DNA from: Rhodobacter sp.
Lineage (GTDB): Bacteria; Pseudomonadota; Alphaproteobacteria; Rhodobacterales; Rhodobacteraceae
Assembly: GCA_020250175.1 (NCBI GenBank)
Contig: JADCEN010000013.1
Location: 220,426 to 284,425, forward strand
Direction of reading: 5' to 3'
Length of the DNA stretch: 64,000 nucleotides
The notes below the pieces were generated by a model. The model saw nothing but the letters and a program-made list of their open reading frames with translations. It had not been told where the DNA came from and did no database searches. Position 1 is the stretch's first letter, and every line of letters begins with the position of its first letter. The position numbers were made by a program, and so were the translations under genes. Positions 1 through 8,191 of this stretch are shown here, in pieces.

Positions 1-1472
1 ATCCGGCGCAGGTACGCCGGGTCCGAGGCCACGACAGCACCCGTCGGCACTACGCGCAGCTTCAGCCCCTTGCGCGCCGCCAGAGGTGCGAATTCATCCC
101 GCAGTTGCGCAAGCAGCCGGTCCATCCGCACCGGCCCCACCGAGACCGCCGCGCGCCCGCTTTCCAGCTTCGAGATGTCCAGAAGCGCGGCAAGGATGTC
201 TTCCACCGACATCAGCGCGTTCTGCGCCTTGTCCAGCGCCTCGCGCGCGCGCGGATCAAGATTGTCCTCGCCGATGGACGAGATGAACAGCTTGGCCGCC
301 GACAGGGGCTGCAACAGATCATGGCTGGCCGCCGCCACAAAGCGCGAGCGCGAGGCATTGGCCCGTTCGGCATTGGCCAGGGCATCTTCCAGCGCCAGGG
401 TGCGCTCCAGCACGCGGGCTTCCAGCGTTTCATTGGCCCGGCTCAGCCCGGCGATGGCGGCGCGTTCGGAGGTGACATCGGAAAAGCTCATCACAAAGCC
501 CCGGTCGGGCATCTCCTGGGCAAAGACATCCAGGATCAGGGCAGCGCCGCGCCGCACCTCGAACGACAGCGGCGGGCGCGGCCCTTCGCCATGCACCCAG
601 GCATTCAGCCGCCGGGCTGTCATGCCTTCGCCGAAGGCCACCTCTTCGCCGAAGCGTTGCAGCAGATAGGGAAAGCTGGCCCCCATGCGCAACCGTGTCA
701 CCGGGATTGCCAGCAGCGACCCGAGCCGATTGTTCCAGCCCACAAGCCGCCGGCTTTCATCAAAGATGCAGACCCCCTGATTGATGTGATCCAGCGTTGC
801 GCGGATGACGCGCGCCTGATCGTCCAGCATTTTGCCGCGTTCCTGACGCTCCAGCCGGATGATCTCGGTGACGTCGGTCTGCAGGATAACGGTTCCGCCG
901 TCGGCCGTGCGGTGTTCCGACACCTGCACCCAGCGGTCGCGCAGCAGGCGCAGGTTGAAGATCACATGGCGGTCCTGATGCCGCCGCCGTCGCTGCGCGG
1001 CCCAGTCTTCGGGCCGCTCTCCTTCCGGCAATTCCAGATAGCGCGACCGGCTGACGTGATCGACATATTGCGCAAAGGTCAGGCCCGGCTTCAGCGCATC
1101 GCGGATGTCCAGCATATGAATGCCAAAGCGCGAGTTGCACAGCACCAGCACGTCACCCGCATCGAACAGGGCAAAACCTTCCTGAATCGTCTCGATGGCA
1201 CTGGCAAGGTTCTGGCGTGCCGCTTCGGTCGCCCGGTTCGCCTCGGCCAGGCGCGCGTTCGAGTCGTTGAGAAGATCAAGCGCCCGTTCCAGATCCACAG
1301 TGCGCTCGCGCACCTGATCTTCCAGCAGCGCCGCGCGCTGGAACTGGGCATAGGCGGCACCGCTGTCATCGGTGATCTGCTCGACCCGCCGCATCAGGAC
1401 ATGGGCAATCTGCAGCAGCTTTTGCGCCTGCCGCTCGGGGCTGTCCGCCGGATTGACCAGCGTGTCGGTCAT
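1..1472 (-). CDS. PAS-domain sensor histidine kinase, NahK-like (3' end outside window)
   Basis: This is a cytoplasmic sensor histidine kinase, read from an ATG at 1472 and open to the window edge, so at least 490 residues are encoded and the ATP-binding domain is missing from view. An N-terminal coiled-coil-like stretch (about residues 10-75) precedes two PAS-type segments (about 75-200 and 210-330), a second coiled coil, and an H-box of the SHDLLQPL type with the phosphoacceptor His at residue 384. No membrane segments are seen. The start overlaps the stop of the upstream FIST gene by ATGA, implying translational coupling. A kinase of this type paired with a FIST protein matches the NahK/NosP arrangement. 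The C-terminal part could include a receiver domain, which cannot be judged here. Confidence 0.9.
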   Translation of the reverse strand, partial: MTDTLVNPADSPERQAQKLLQIAHVLMRRVEQITDDSGAAYAQFQRAALLEDQVRERTVDLERALDLLNDSNARLAEANRATEAARQNLASAIETIQEGFALFDAGDVLVLCNSRFGIHMLDIRDALKPGLTFAQYVDHVSRSRYLELPEGERPEDWAAQRRRRHQDRHVIFNLRLLRDRWVQVSEHRTADGGTVILQTDVTEIIRLERQERGKMLDDQARVIRATLDHINQGVCIFDESRRLVGWNNRLGSLLAIPVTRLRMGASFPYLLQRFGEEVAFGEGMTARRLNAWVHGEGPRPPLSFEVRRGAALILDVFAQEMPDRGFVMSFSDVTSERAAIAGLSRANETLEARVLERTLALEDALANAERANASRSRFVAAASHDLLQPLSAAKLFISSIGEDNLDPRAREALDKAQNALMSVEDILAALLDISKLESGRAAVSVGPVRMDRLLAQLRDEFAPLAARKGLKLRVVPTGAVVASDPAYLRR

Positions 1473-2650
1473 CCCCGCCCGTCCCCGGGCGGGTAGATCG
1501 CCACACCGGTCATGGTCTGGTTGACATGCATCGAATTCAGTTGCTCGCCATAGGTTGAAAAGCCCAGCACGCGGTGCTGCTGCAACAGGGCCGAAACCGC
1601 GCCGGACCGCTGCTTTTCCATCGCCTCCATCCGGCGCAGGATACAGTCGCAGGCAATGATCGCATCGGGCGCGCCACCTTCGGCCAGGGTGCCCAGCTCG
1701 TCCCGCAGATGCGCCACCATGTCGTGCGGCTCGGCCAGGGTCAGGACCAGACCTTCGTCAATGGCCGAAAAGAACACCAGATCGCCGTTGTCGGCCACCT
1801 GCCGGATGGCGCGCACATGATGCTTGCCACCGATGCGCACCACCACGGGGTGCGCGGCAAAGGTGAAGGTGGTCAGCTGCGCCGGGTCCTTGCCCAGCAG
1901 GCGGGCATATTCCCGCGCCGCGGGTTCGGCATTGATCTGGCGCACCGTTCGGCTGCGCGGATCGGCCCCTGTCACCACCATGCGCCGGTCAGTGGGCACC
2001 AGATGATCCAGGCTGAACACCTTGACGCGGCAATCGCTGCGCACCATCGCCAGCACGGCGGCATTGCGCAGCGCCTGCCCCCGGTAGAGCACGAAGGTTT
2101 CCTTGAACCGCGTGCCATCCCCCGCCGATCCGCCAAACAGCGGCACCGGCCCCAGACCCGAGGCCAGCGCAGCGGTCAATTCATCTTCGCGGATCGACAG
2201 CCCGTCGACCAGCAGAAAGGCAAACTCGTGCCGCCAGTCCGGCCTTGTGCGGATCAGTCCCTGCCGGACCCGGATCAGCCGGCTGATCAGCGCCTGCGGG
2301 TTGAGATCATCCAGATCGGGCACCAGCAGCGCCTCTGCCCCGAAATGCGCCGATTTCAGCGCCACGGCCACGATCTGCCCTTCGGCATAACCGTCGCGGC
2401 CGATCTCTCCCGCCGTGGTGCAGCCCATCACCGGCGTGTCGGGAAACACCGCGTCAAGCCCGGCGGTCAGCGCCGCCATATCCGCCTGCGGCGAGATGAA
2501 CAGGATGACCAGTGCAAAAGGCCCCTGCCCCAGCATCTGTGCCAGCAGTTTCACGGCGTCGCGCTGCCGCGCGTCAATGGTTGCACTGGCAATCGGGGCC
2601 GGGCGGGCCGCCCCCCCCGGTTCGATCCAGGCCGCGCGCGGTATGTCCAT
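1469..2650 (-). CDS. FIST-domain sensory protein, NosP-like
   Basis: This 393-residue protein has the FIST N and FIST C domain arrangement (COG3287). Recognisable stretches include VMGCTTAGEIGRDG near residue 70 and FGGSAGDG in the middle of the protein. Family knowledge: FIST proteins encoded beside NahK-type kinases (NosP) bind haem and nitric oxide and control the kinase. The longer frame back to 2881 lacks sequence support, whereas the ATG at 2650 follows a strong GGGAGGAA ribosome site about 5 bases upstream. It is the middle gene of a minus-strand operon, with a response regulator upstream and the kinase overlapping its stop codon. Haem or NO binding is inferred from the family and context, not seen in the sequence. 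Confidence 0.88.
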   Translation of the reverse strand: MDIPRAAWIEPGGAARPAPIASATIDARQRDAVKLLAQMLGQGPFALVILFISPQADMAALTAGLDAVFPDTPVMGCTTAGEIGRDGYAEGQIVAVALKSAHFGAEALLVPDLDDLNPQALISRLIRVRQGLIRTRPDWRHEFAFLLVDGLSIREDELTAALASGLGPVPLFGGSAGDGTRFKETFVLYRGQALRNAAVLAMVRSDCRVKVFSLDHLVPTDRRMVVTGADPRSRTVRQINAEPAAREYARLLGKDPAQLTTFTFAAHPVVVRIGGKHHVRAIRQVADNGDLVFFSAIDEGLVLTLAEPHDMVAHLRDELGTLAEGGAPDAIIACDCILRRMEAMEKQRSGAVSALLQQHRVLGFSTYGEQLNSMHVNQTMTGVAIYPPGDGRG

Positions 2651-2749
2651 TCGGTTCCTCCCAGACCGGGCAGAGCCTATCAGGGTATTGGTTAAGTGCC
2701 AACGGCATCGGTTGCTGACCGGAAAGCCGAACCCTCTTGCGCGCATCCT

Positions 2750-2862
2750 TGCAAGTGCTGCCCGGGGCCATCGCCCGGTCCAGGCGCTGCGCCTGCCACT
2801 GTCGCGCCGGGGGCCATGGCCCCCGGTCGGTGCCCACCCCGCCACCGGCGGGCACGAGTGCA
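2750..2862. repeat. Core-only copy of the MITE-like hairpin repeat, inside the FIST operon
   Basis: The 237-base gap between the response regulator stop and the FIST start contains hairpin-forming sequence. The clearest part is a perfect 20-base palindrome, CCGGGGGCCATGGCCCCCGG, at about 2808-2827. Next to it are the arm pair GGTGCCC / GGGCAC and a CCGGGGCCATCGCCCGG motif. The same motifs recur in the repeats near 11.4, 20.0 and 54.7 kb. No terminal inverted repeats were found here, so it looks like a decayed or core-only copy. Because it lies inside an apparent operon it could affect expression of the downstream genes. Confidence 0.55.
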
Positions 2863-2887
2863 GGCCCTGCCCGCGCGGCAAGCCGGA

Positions 2888-3568
2888 TCAGCCGTTCTCG
2901 GGCATCAGGCTGGCAAAGCTGGCCTCGCGCGCAATGAGCACGGCCTGGGTCCGGCTTTGCACCCCAAGTTTGCGCATGATCGCCGTGACATGGGCCTTGA
3001 CCGTGGTTTCGGCGATCGCCAGGTCATAGGCGATCTGCTTGTTCAGCCGCCCTTCGCAGACCAGCGCCAGAATCTTCGCCTGCTGGCGTGTCAGCAGCGC
3101 AAGACGCGCAATCGCGTCTTCCTGCTGTGTTGCGGGGGCCTGCGGATCGGCCTGGGGGACGAAGCCGTCGGGAACAAAGAAGGATCCGCCCCGGATCGCG
3201 TCGAAGGCCGCGCGGAACACCTCGCGGCGGGAATGCTTGGGAATGAATCCGGCCGCACCCGCGCGCAGCGCCGCCCCGATCACCCGGTTGTCAGCCAAGG
3301 AGGATACCACGACAACCGGCACCTGGCCCACCGCCGCGCGGATGCGGATCAAGCCTTCAAGGCCGGTGACATCCGGCAGGTTCAGGTCAAGCACCACGAC
3401 ATCGGGCACCGGCCCCCGGTCAAGCCGGGCAAGGGCGGTTTCCAGACCGTCGGCCGTTTCGATCATCCGCAGCCCGGCGATCGCGCGCAGGGTCATCGAC
3501 AGGGCGTCGCAGAACAGCGGATGGTCATCCACGATCAGCGCGGTTTCAAGTTGCCGGATATCCTGCAC
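2888..3568 (-). CDS. LuxR/NarL-family response regulator
   Basis: The product is a 226-residue two-component response regulator with an N-terminal receiver domain and a C-terminal LuxR-type helix-turn-helix. The receiver begins TALIVDDHPLF and carries the phosphoacceptor Asp in VVLDLNLPD. The HTH is marked by LTRQQAKILALVCEG...NKQIAYDLAIAETTVKAHV. A GTG start at 3568 is chosen because AAGGAGCGCCC lies directly before it; the ATG at 3616 has no such site. It is the first gene of the operon and is the likely target of the FIST-associated kinase, although a 237-base repeat-containing gap separates it from the FIST gene. Confidence 0.93.
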   Translation of the reverse strand: MQDIRQLETALIVDDHPLFCDALSMTLRAIAGLRMIETADGLETALARLDRGPVPDVVVLDLNLPDVTGLEGLIRIRAAVGQVPVVVVSSLADNRVIGAALRAGAAGFIPKHSRREVFRAAFDAIRGGSFFVPDGFVPQADPQAPATQQEDAIARLALLTRQQAKILALVCEGRLNKQIAYDLAIAETTVKAHVTAIMRKLGVQSRTQAVLIAREASFASLMPENG

Positions 3569-3731
3569 GGGCGCTCCTTCCGCAGCACAGTCTATCAGCG
3601 CCGTCGGGCGAGGCAAAGCACCTGCGCACCCCGGCGCACCGGCGGCGCGGCGCGCATGGGGCTGCAGCGGTCTTTCCGCCGGGCCTGCAGTCGGCTATCG
3701 TCAGGGTCCCTGTCCGAGGTGACCGATCTTG

Positions 3732-4187
3732 ATGATGACCCGCCGTCGCGCCGTCCTTGCCCTTGTGCTGACCCTTGCAGCCTGCGGGCGGTCCGAAGAT
3801 GTCAGTTCCCGCAGCGATCTTTACCCGAACGAAACCCCGCAGATGCGCCGGCAGATCGAACACTATGCCGATCACTATGACGTGCCGGTCAGTCTGGTGC
3901 AGCGGGTCATCCTGCGCGAAAGCGATCACAACGCAAAGGCCCGCAACGGGCGCTACTACGGGTTGATGCAGATCGATCACCGCACGGCCCGTACAATGGG
4001 CTACCGCGGCCATGATGACGGGCTGCTTGATGCCGGCACGAACCTCAAATACGGGGTCAAGTACCTCAGGGGGGCCTGGCTGGTCTCGGACGGCGATCAG
4101 GATGCGGCGGTGGGCTGGTATGCACGCGGCTACTATTATGAGGCCAAGAGGAAAGGTCTGCTGGAGGAAACCGGGCTGCGCGGTTGA
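3732..4187 (+). CDS. Lipoprotein lytic transglycosylase (SLT domain)
   Basis: This 151-residue envelope protein cleaves peptidoglycan glycan strands by the lytic transglycosylase reaction. It has an arginine-rich N-terminus, a short hydrophobic segment and a lipobox LAAC with Cys18, so it is probably a lipoprotein. The single catalytic domain shows the family motif ILRESDHNAKA, with the catalytic Glu at about residue 63, followed by GLMQI and an NLKYGVKYL motif. The frame also opens at a TTG at 3729, but the tandem ATGs at 3732/3735 follow GAGGTGA at better spacing. It is transcribed divergently from the response regulator operon. It is short for the family, a bare SLT domain. Confidence 0.9.
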   Translation: MMTRRRAVLALVLTLAACGRSEDVSSRSDLYPNETPQMRRQIEHYADHYDVPVSLVQRVILRESDHNAKARNGRYYGLMQIDHRTARTMGYRGHDDGLLDAGTNLKYGVKYLRGAWLVSDGDQDAAVGWYARGYYYEAKRKGLLEETGLRG

Positions 4188-4275
4188 TACCCGAAAGAAA
4201 CCTGCGGGAAAGCATCGCCCGCGCCATGATCGGCGTCCCTTGCGCGCAGACCGGGGCCGGGCGACAACCGGCCCC

Positions 4276-5169
4276 ATGACCAAGCCAGACATTCTTTGCA
4301 TCGGATCGGTCCTGTGGGACATCATCGGACGGGCCGGGACCGCGATGCCCCTGGGCGCGGACGTGCCCGGGCGGATTACGCGCCTGCCCGGCGGGGTGGC
4401 GCTGAACATCGCGACGACCTTGCGGCGCTTTGGCCTGCGGCCTGCCCTTCTGTCCTGCGTGGGCCGGGATGCCGATGGGGAAGACCTGGTTTCTGCCTGC
4501 CAGCAAACGGGGCTGATCACCGACATGCTGTACCGGTCTGCCGACCTGCCGACCGACCGTTATATGGCCATCGAAGGCGCGAAAGGCCTGATCGCCGCCG
4601 TGGCCGATGCCCGTTCCCTGGAAACAGCCGGAGAGCGGATTCTGACACCGCTCCGGGATGGCCGACTGGGGTCGCCCGCCGCCCCCTGGACCGGGCTTAT
4701 CGCCCTTGACGGCAACCTGACGGCCCTTCTTCTGTCCGACATCGCGGCCTCGCCGCTGTTTGCGGGCGCAGACCTGCGCGTGGCCCCCGCCAGTCCGGGC
4801 AAGGCAGAACGGCTGCTGCCGCTCATCTGCCACCCGCGTGCCACGCTTTACGTCAATCTGGAAGAGGCGGGGCTTCTGTGCCAGACCCGCTTTGCCGCAG
4901 CGCCCGATGCGGCGCAGGGCCTGCTGGCGCGGGGCGCCCTGCGCGTGCTGGTAACAGATGGCGGACGCGCCTGCGCCGACGGCATGGCCGGGCATGGCAT
5001 CATCACAGATGCGCCGCCCCCGGTGCCGGTCACGCGCGTCACCGGCGCGGGGGATGCCTTCATGGCCGCCCATCTTGTAGCCGAAATGCGCGGCACCGGT
5101 CGGGCCGCCGCGCTTGCGGTCGCGCTGCGCGCCGCCGCCGACCACGTTTCCAGAGGCATCGGATCATGA
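4276..5169 (+). CDS. psuK: PfkB-family pseudouridine kinase
   Basis: This 297-residue PfkB-family kinase is assigned as pseudouridine kinase, which makes pseudouridine 5'-phosphate, because the next gene is psuG and overlaps it. The N-terminus ILCIGSVLWDIIG and the glycine-rich LPGGVALNIA form the substrate-side PfkB signature. The C-terminal RVTGAGDAFMAA holds the catalytic GAGD Asp. The ATG at 4276 starts the PfkB domain directly; the frame upstream (to 4012) overlaps the transglycosylase gene and is not coding. If considered alone it could be another sugar or nucleoside kinase, so the specific substrate rests on gene context. Confidence 0.9.
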   Translation: MTKPDILCIGSVLWDIIGRAGTAMPLGADVPGRITRLPGGVALNIATTLRRFGLRPALLSCVGRDADGEDLVSACQQTGLITDMLYRSADLPTDRYMAIEGAKGLIAAVADARSLETAGERILTPLRDGRLGSPAAPWTGLIALDGNLTALLLSDIAASPLFAGADLRVAPASPGKAERLLPLICHPRATLYVNLEEAGLLCQTRFAAAPDAAQGLLARGALRVLVTDGGRACADGMAGHGIITDAPPPVPVTRVTGAGDAFMAAHLVAEMRGTGRAAALAVALRAAADHVSRGIGS

Positions 5170-6089
5170 CGCACCTTCCATTGACCTTTTCCGCCGAGGT
5201 GGCCGCCGCCCGCGCCCATGGCACGCCGCTGGTGGCGCTTGAATCGACCATCATCACCCATGGCATGCCCCATCCGCAGAACGTCGAAACCGCCTTGCGC
5301 GTCGAAGCGGGCGTGCGCGCCGCCGGGGCGGTCCCGGCCACCATCGCGGTCATGGGTGGGCGCATCCACATCGGGCTGAGTGCCGCCGAACTTGAAGCCC
5401 TTGGCCGGGCAACCGGCGTGATGAAACTGTCGCGCGCCGACCTGGCCGCCTGCCTGGCCACGGGCCGCACCGGGGCCACCACGGTGGCGGCCACCATGAT
5501 CTGCGCGCATCTGGCGGGGATCGACGTGTTTGCCACCGGCGGCATCGGCGGCGTGCATCGCGGGGCCGCGACGAGTTTTGACATCTCGGCAGACCTGCAC
5601 GAACTGGCGGCCACGCCCGTAACCGTGATTGCCGCCGGGGCCAAGGCGATTCTCGATCTGCCCAAGACGCTGGAGGTTCTGGAAACCCTTGGTGTACCGG
5701 TCATCGCCTTCGGGCAGGACGATCTGCCCGCTTTCTGGTCGCGCACATCGGGCCTGCGCGCACCGCTGCGGATGGACAGCCCCGCCGACATTGCCGCGGC
5801 ACATCTGATGCGCGCCAGGCTGGGCCTTCCCGGCGGGCAACTGGTGGCAAACCCGATTCCGGCAGCGGATGAAATTCCGCAGGCGGTGATCGGCCCGGTC
5901 ATCGAAACCGCCCTTGCCGAGGCTCAGGCACAGGGCATCGCCGCCAAGGCGGTGACCCCCTTCCTGCTTGACCGGATATTCACCCTGACCGAAGGCCGGT
6001 CCCTGACCGCCAACATCGCCCTGGTGCTGAACAACGCGCGCCTTGGTGCCGCCGTCGCGGCAGAGATCGCACAGGCGCGCGCGGGCTGA
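5166..6089 (+). CDS. psuG: Pseudouridine-5'-phosphate glycosidase
   Basis: PsuG reversibly splits pseudouridine 5'-phosphate to uracil and ribose 5-phosphate by breaking the C-C glycosidic bond. The 307-residue product is the usual full length. Family hallmarks visible are ALESTIITHGMP near residue 25, TGRTGATTVAATM, the FATGGIGGVHRGA loop, and NPIPA(A)DEI near the C-terminus. The start overlaps the psuK stop by ATGA, so the two are translationally coupled. Together they form a complete pseudouridine degradation pathway, with no transporter gene seen next to them. The gene ends convergently, 27 bases from the patatin gene. Confidence 0.96.
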   Translation: MTHLPLTFSAEVAAARAHGTPLVALESTIITHGMPHPQNVETALRVEAGVRAAGAVPATIAVMGGRIHIGLSAAELEALGRATGVMKLSRADLAACLATGRTGATTVAATMICAHLAGIDVFATGGIGGVHRGAATSFDISADLHELAATPVTVIAAGAKAILDLPKTLEVLETLGVPVIAFGQDDLPAFWSRTSGLRAPLRMDSPADIAAAHLMRARLGLPGGQLVANPIPAADEIPQAVIGPVIETALAEAQAQGIAAKAVTPFLLDRIFTLTEGRSLTANIALVLNNARLGAAVAAEIAQARAG

Positions 6090-6116
6090 AGGCCCGCCAC
6101 GGCGGCCTTGCCACAG

Positions 6117-7151
6117 TCAGCCGAACAGCGCTTGCAGGTCCACCGTGGCGCGTTTGCCGAGATCCTTGCGGTGCGCCTTCAGGAACTTCGCCGCCGCAGC
6201 CCGCCCGGCATCCTTCAGCCGGAACAGCAGATAGGGCGTCGCCAGCTGCTTTGACCCTGCCGAAAGCTCGTTCATCAGCGGATCATCGGCAATCATATGC
6301 ACCAGCACATCCTTCATCGCGCCCTTGGCGACCTTTCCCCCGGCAATCAGTTCCTTCACGAAATTGATCGCCCGCAGATCGGCCAGAAGCGACGCGTTGA
6401 AGCTGATCTCGTTGATCCGGTTCTGGATTTCCACCGCTGTATCGGGCACCTCTTCCCGCCGCAGCGGGTTGATGTTCACGATCACGATGTCATCGGGCAG
6501 GTCCGGCGCATACAGCGGATACAGCGCCGGGTTGCCGGTATAGCCACCATCCCAATAGGTCTCGACCTTGCCCGTTTCCGGGTCCGGCACATCCACGGCC
6601 TTGAACAATGTCGGCAGACAGGCCGAAGCCAGGATGACCTCGGTGGTGATCCCGGCCCCGGAAAACACCCGGATCCTGCCGGTGCGCACATTCGTGGCAC
6701 TGACAAACAGCTGCGGGCCGTGACGGGCACAGACCTTGTCAAAATGGAACCGCCGCACCACCCGTTCCAGCGGATTGCGCCAGAACGGCCCCAGCCCATA
6801 GGGGGAAAAGACCTGCGTCATGATCCCCTGCGGCGAAACCGGAATGGCGTCTTCAATGGCCTCGCTGACCTGCATGGCCCAGGGCAGGAACGGCTGAAAC
6901 CAGGCCCCCAGCCGCATATCGCCCACGGCCCCCACCTGCGCCCACAGCCAGTCCAGATTTTCGCGCGCGCCGGGCCTGCCGCCGCTCAGCAGTCCCGCCT
7001 TGTACGCGGCCGCGTTCAGCGCCCCCGCCGAGGTGCCGGAAATCGCCGCAATCTCGATCCCGTCCTCTTCCAAAAGCCGGTCCAGCACGCCCCAGGTGAA
7101 CGCCCCATGCGCGCCACCGCCCTGCAAGGCCAGGTTGATCCGCAGCACCAT
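6117..7151 (-). CDS. Patatin-like phospholipase family protein
   Basis: A 344-residue patatin-fold acyl hydrolase. The oxyanion-hole motif QGGGAHGAF is at residues 10-18, the nucleophile lies in GTSAG (Ser41), and the dyad Asp is in the DGG of YWDGGYTGNP. No signal peptide is seen, so it is probably cytoplasmic. It follows bdhA by 3 bases on the same strand. That pairing suggests a link to polyhydroxybutyrate or lipid turnover, but the substrate is not shown by the sequence. Confidence 0.9.
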   Translation of the reverse strand: MVLRINLALQGGGAHGAFTWGVLDRLLEEDGIEIAAISGTSAGALNAAAYKAGLLSGGRPGARENLDWLWAQVGAVGDMRLGAWFQPFLPWAMQVSEAIEDAIPVSPQGIMTQVFSPYGLGPFWRNPLERVVRRFHFDKVCARHGPQLFVSATNVRTGRIRVFSGAGITTEVILASACLPTLFKAVDVPDPETGKVETYWDGGYTGNPALYPLYAPDLPDDIVIVNINPLRREEVPDTAVEIQNRINEISFNASLLADLRAINFVKELIAGGKVAKGAMKDVLVHMIADDPLMNELSAGSKQLATPYLLFRLKDAGRAAAAKFLKAHRKDLGKRATVDLQALFG

Positions 7152-7154
7152 GAT

Positions 7155-7928
7155 CTACAGCGCCGTCCAGCCGCCGTCGACGCTGATCGTCGTGCCGGTG
7201 ATCTGTGCGGCATGTTCGGAACACAGGAAGGTCACCGTGCCGCCCAGCTGTTCGGTGGTGGCGAACTGGCGCGACGGCTGGCGGTCCAGAATAACCTCGC
7301 GCAACACCGTTTCACGGTCCATGTTATGCACCTTCATCTGTTCGGGGATCTGCGCCTCGACCAGCGGGGTCAGCACATAGCCGGGGCAGATCGCGTTGCA
7401 GGTGATGCCCTCACCGGCGGTTTCCAGCGCTGTCACCTTGGTCAGGCCGACCAGGCCGTGCTTGGCCGCGACATAGGCCGATTTGAACGGGCTGGCGGTC
7501 AGGCCGTGCGCCGAGGCGATGTTGACGATCCGCCCCCAGCCGGACCGGCGCATCATGGGCAGGGCCATGGCGGTGGTGTGAAAGGCCGACGTCAGGTTGA
7601 TCGCCAGGATCGCGTCCCATTTCGCGACCGGAAATTCGGGAATCGGGGCCACGTGCTGGATGCCCGCGTTGTTCACCAGAATGTCGCAGGCCCCCGCCTG
7701 TTCGACCAGGGCGCGGCAGTCGTCGCCCTTTGACATATCCGCCCGGATGTAGCGCACCGAAACAGCGTGACGGCGCGCCATGGCGGCGGCCAGCGCATGA
7801 TCCTCTGCCGTGTCCGTGAAAGAGTTCAGCACCACATGCGCCCCGGCCCCGGCCAGCGCCCCGGCAATGCCAAGCCCGATCCCCGAGGTTGACCCCGTGA
7901 CGATGGCGGTCTTGCCTGCAATGGTCAT
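7155..7928 (-). CDS. bdhA: D-3-hydroxybutyrate dehydrogenase (SDR family)
   Basis: BdhA interconverts D-3-hydroxybutyrate and acetoacetate with NAD+, a step in polyhydroxybutyrate use. The 257-residue product matches the family length. It begins MTIAGKTAIVTG, with the cofactor motif TGSTSGIG at about residues 11-18. NNAG, the catalytic Ser in VNIASAHG, the YVAAKHG Tyr-Lys pair and the C-terminal DGGWTA complete the SDR pattern. The ATG at 7928 is preceded by a G-rich ribosome site; the frame extending to 8024 is less likely and would run into the small-RNA terminator. The patatin gene lies 3 bases downstream in the same operon. Confidence 0.93.
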   Translation of the reverse strand: MTIAGKTAIVTGSTSGIGLGIAGALAGAGAHVVLNSFTDTAEDHALAAAMARRHAVSVRYIRADMSKGDDCRALVEQAGACDILVNNAGIQHVAPIPEFPVAKWDAILAINLTSAFHTTAMALPMMRRSGWGRIVNIASAHGLTASPFKSAYVAAKHGLVGLTKVTALETAGEGITCNAICPGYVLTPLVEAQIPEQMKVHNMDRETVLREVILDRQPSRQFATTEQLGGTVTFLCSEHAAQITGTTISVDGGWTAL

Positions 7929-8005
7929 CCTGCCCCCCCTGTGCCGTGCCTGCAGCAGGATAGGGGACGTGCCGGCAAAAGGCACGGCTTCGATCCGCTG
8001 CGGGC

Positions 8006-8082
8006 AAAAAAAAGACGCCGACACGAGGCCGGCGTCAAGTCATGAGGCAGGTTTCATACAGGCAAGAAACCTATCGAGCAGT
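8006..8082 (-). ncRNA. Candidate intergenic small RNA with its own promoter and terminator
   Basis: On the minus strand a strong intrinsic terminator ends at 8006: arms GACGCCG and CGGCGTC (8014-8036) followed by eight U (8006-8013). No annotated minus-strand gene lies upstream to be terminated, since the neighbour on that side is a plus-strand gene. A -10-like TATAAA (8089-8094) with TTGGAC 17 bases upstream (8112-8117) would start a transcript near 8082. The predicted RNA of about 75 bases also holds a perfect six-pair hairpin, GGUUUC / GAAACC (8050-8071). The uridine tail is typical of Hfq-binding small RNAs. No known family was recognised. Alternatively it is a terminator for antisense transcription from the yejA-like gene. 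Confidence 0.55.
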
Positions 8083-8088
8083 GCTCGC

Positions 8089-8117
8089 TTTATACGCCCA
8101 TCGACAGGGCAGTCCAA
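8089..8117 (-). promoter_or_regulatory. Promoter for the candidate small RNA
   Basis: TTGGAC (8112-8117) and TATAAA (8089-8094), both read on the minus strand, are separated by 17 bases, the ideal sigma-70 spacing. TATAAA matches five of six consensus positions. The site is positioned to give the terminated transcript ending at 8006. Strength and use are inferred. Confidence 0.45.
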
Positions 8118-8191
8118 GCAAAAGTTTGAAATGGCAACGCAGTAGCGGTAGCGTGACCGCAATGGCGCTTGCACATCAGGACGGACCGGCA

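Noticed and set aside
105..1496. 463-codon plus-strand frame at the left end
   Set aside because: It is antisense to the PAS histidine kinase, whose motifs are clear; the plus product is low-complexity Arg/Gln/His-rich, typical of a GC-rich shadow frame.
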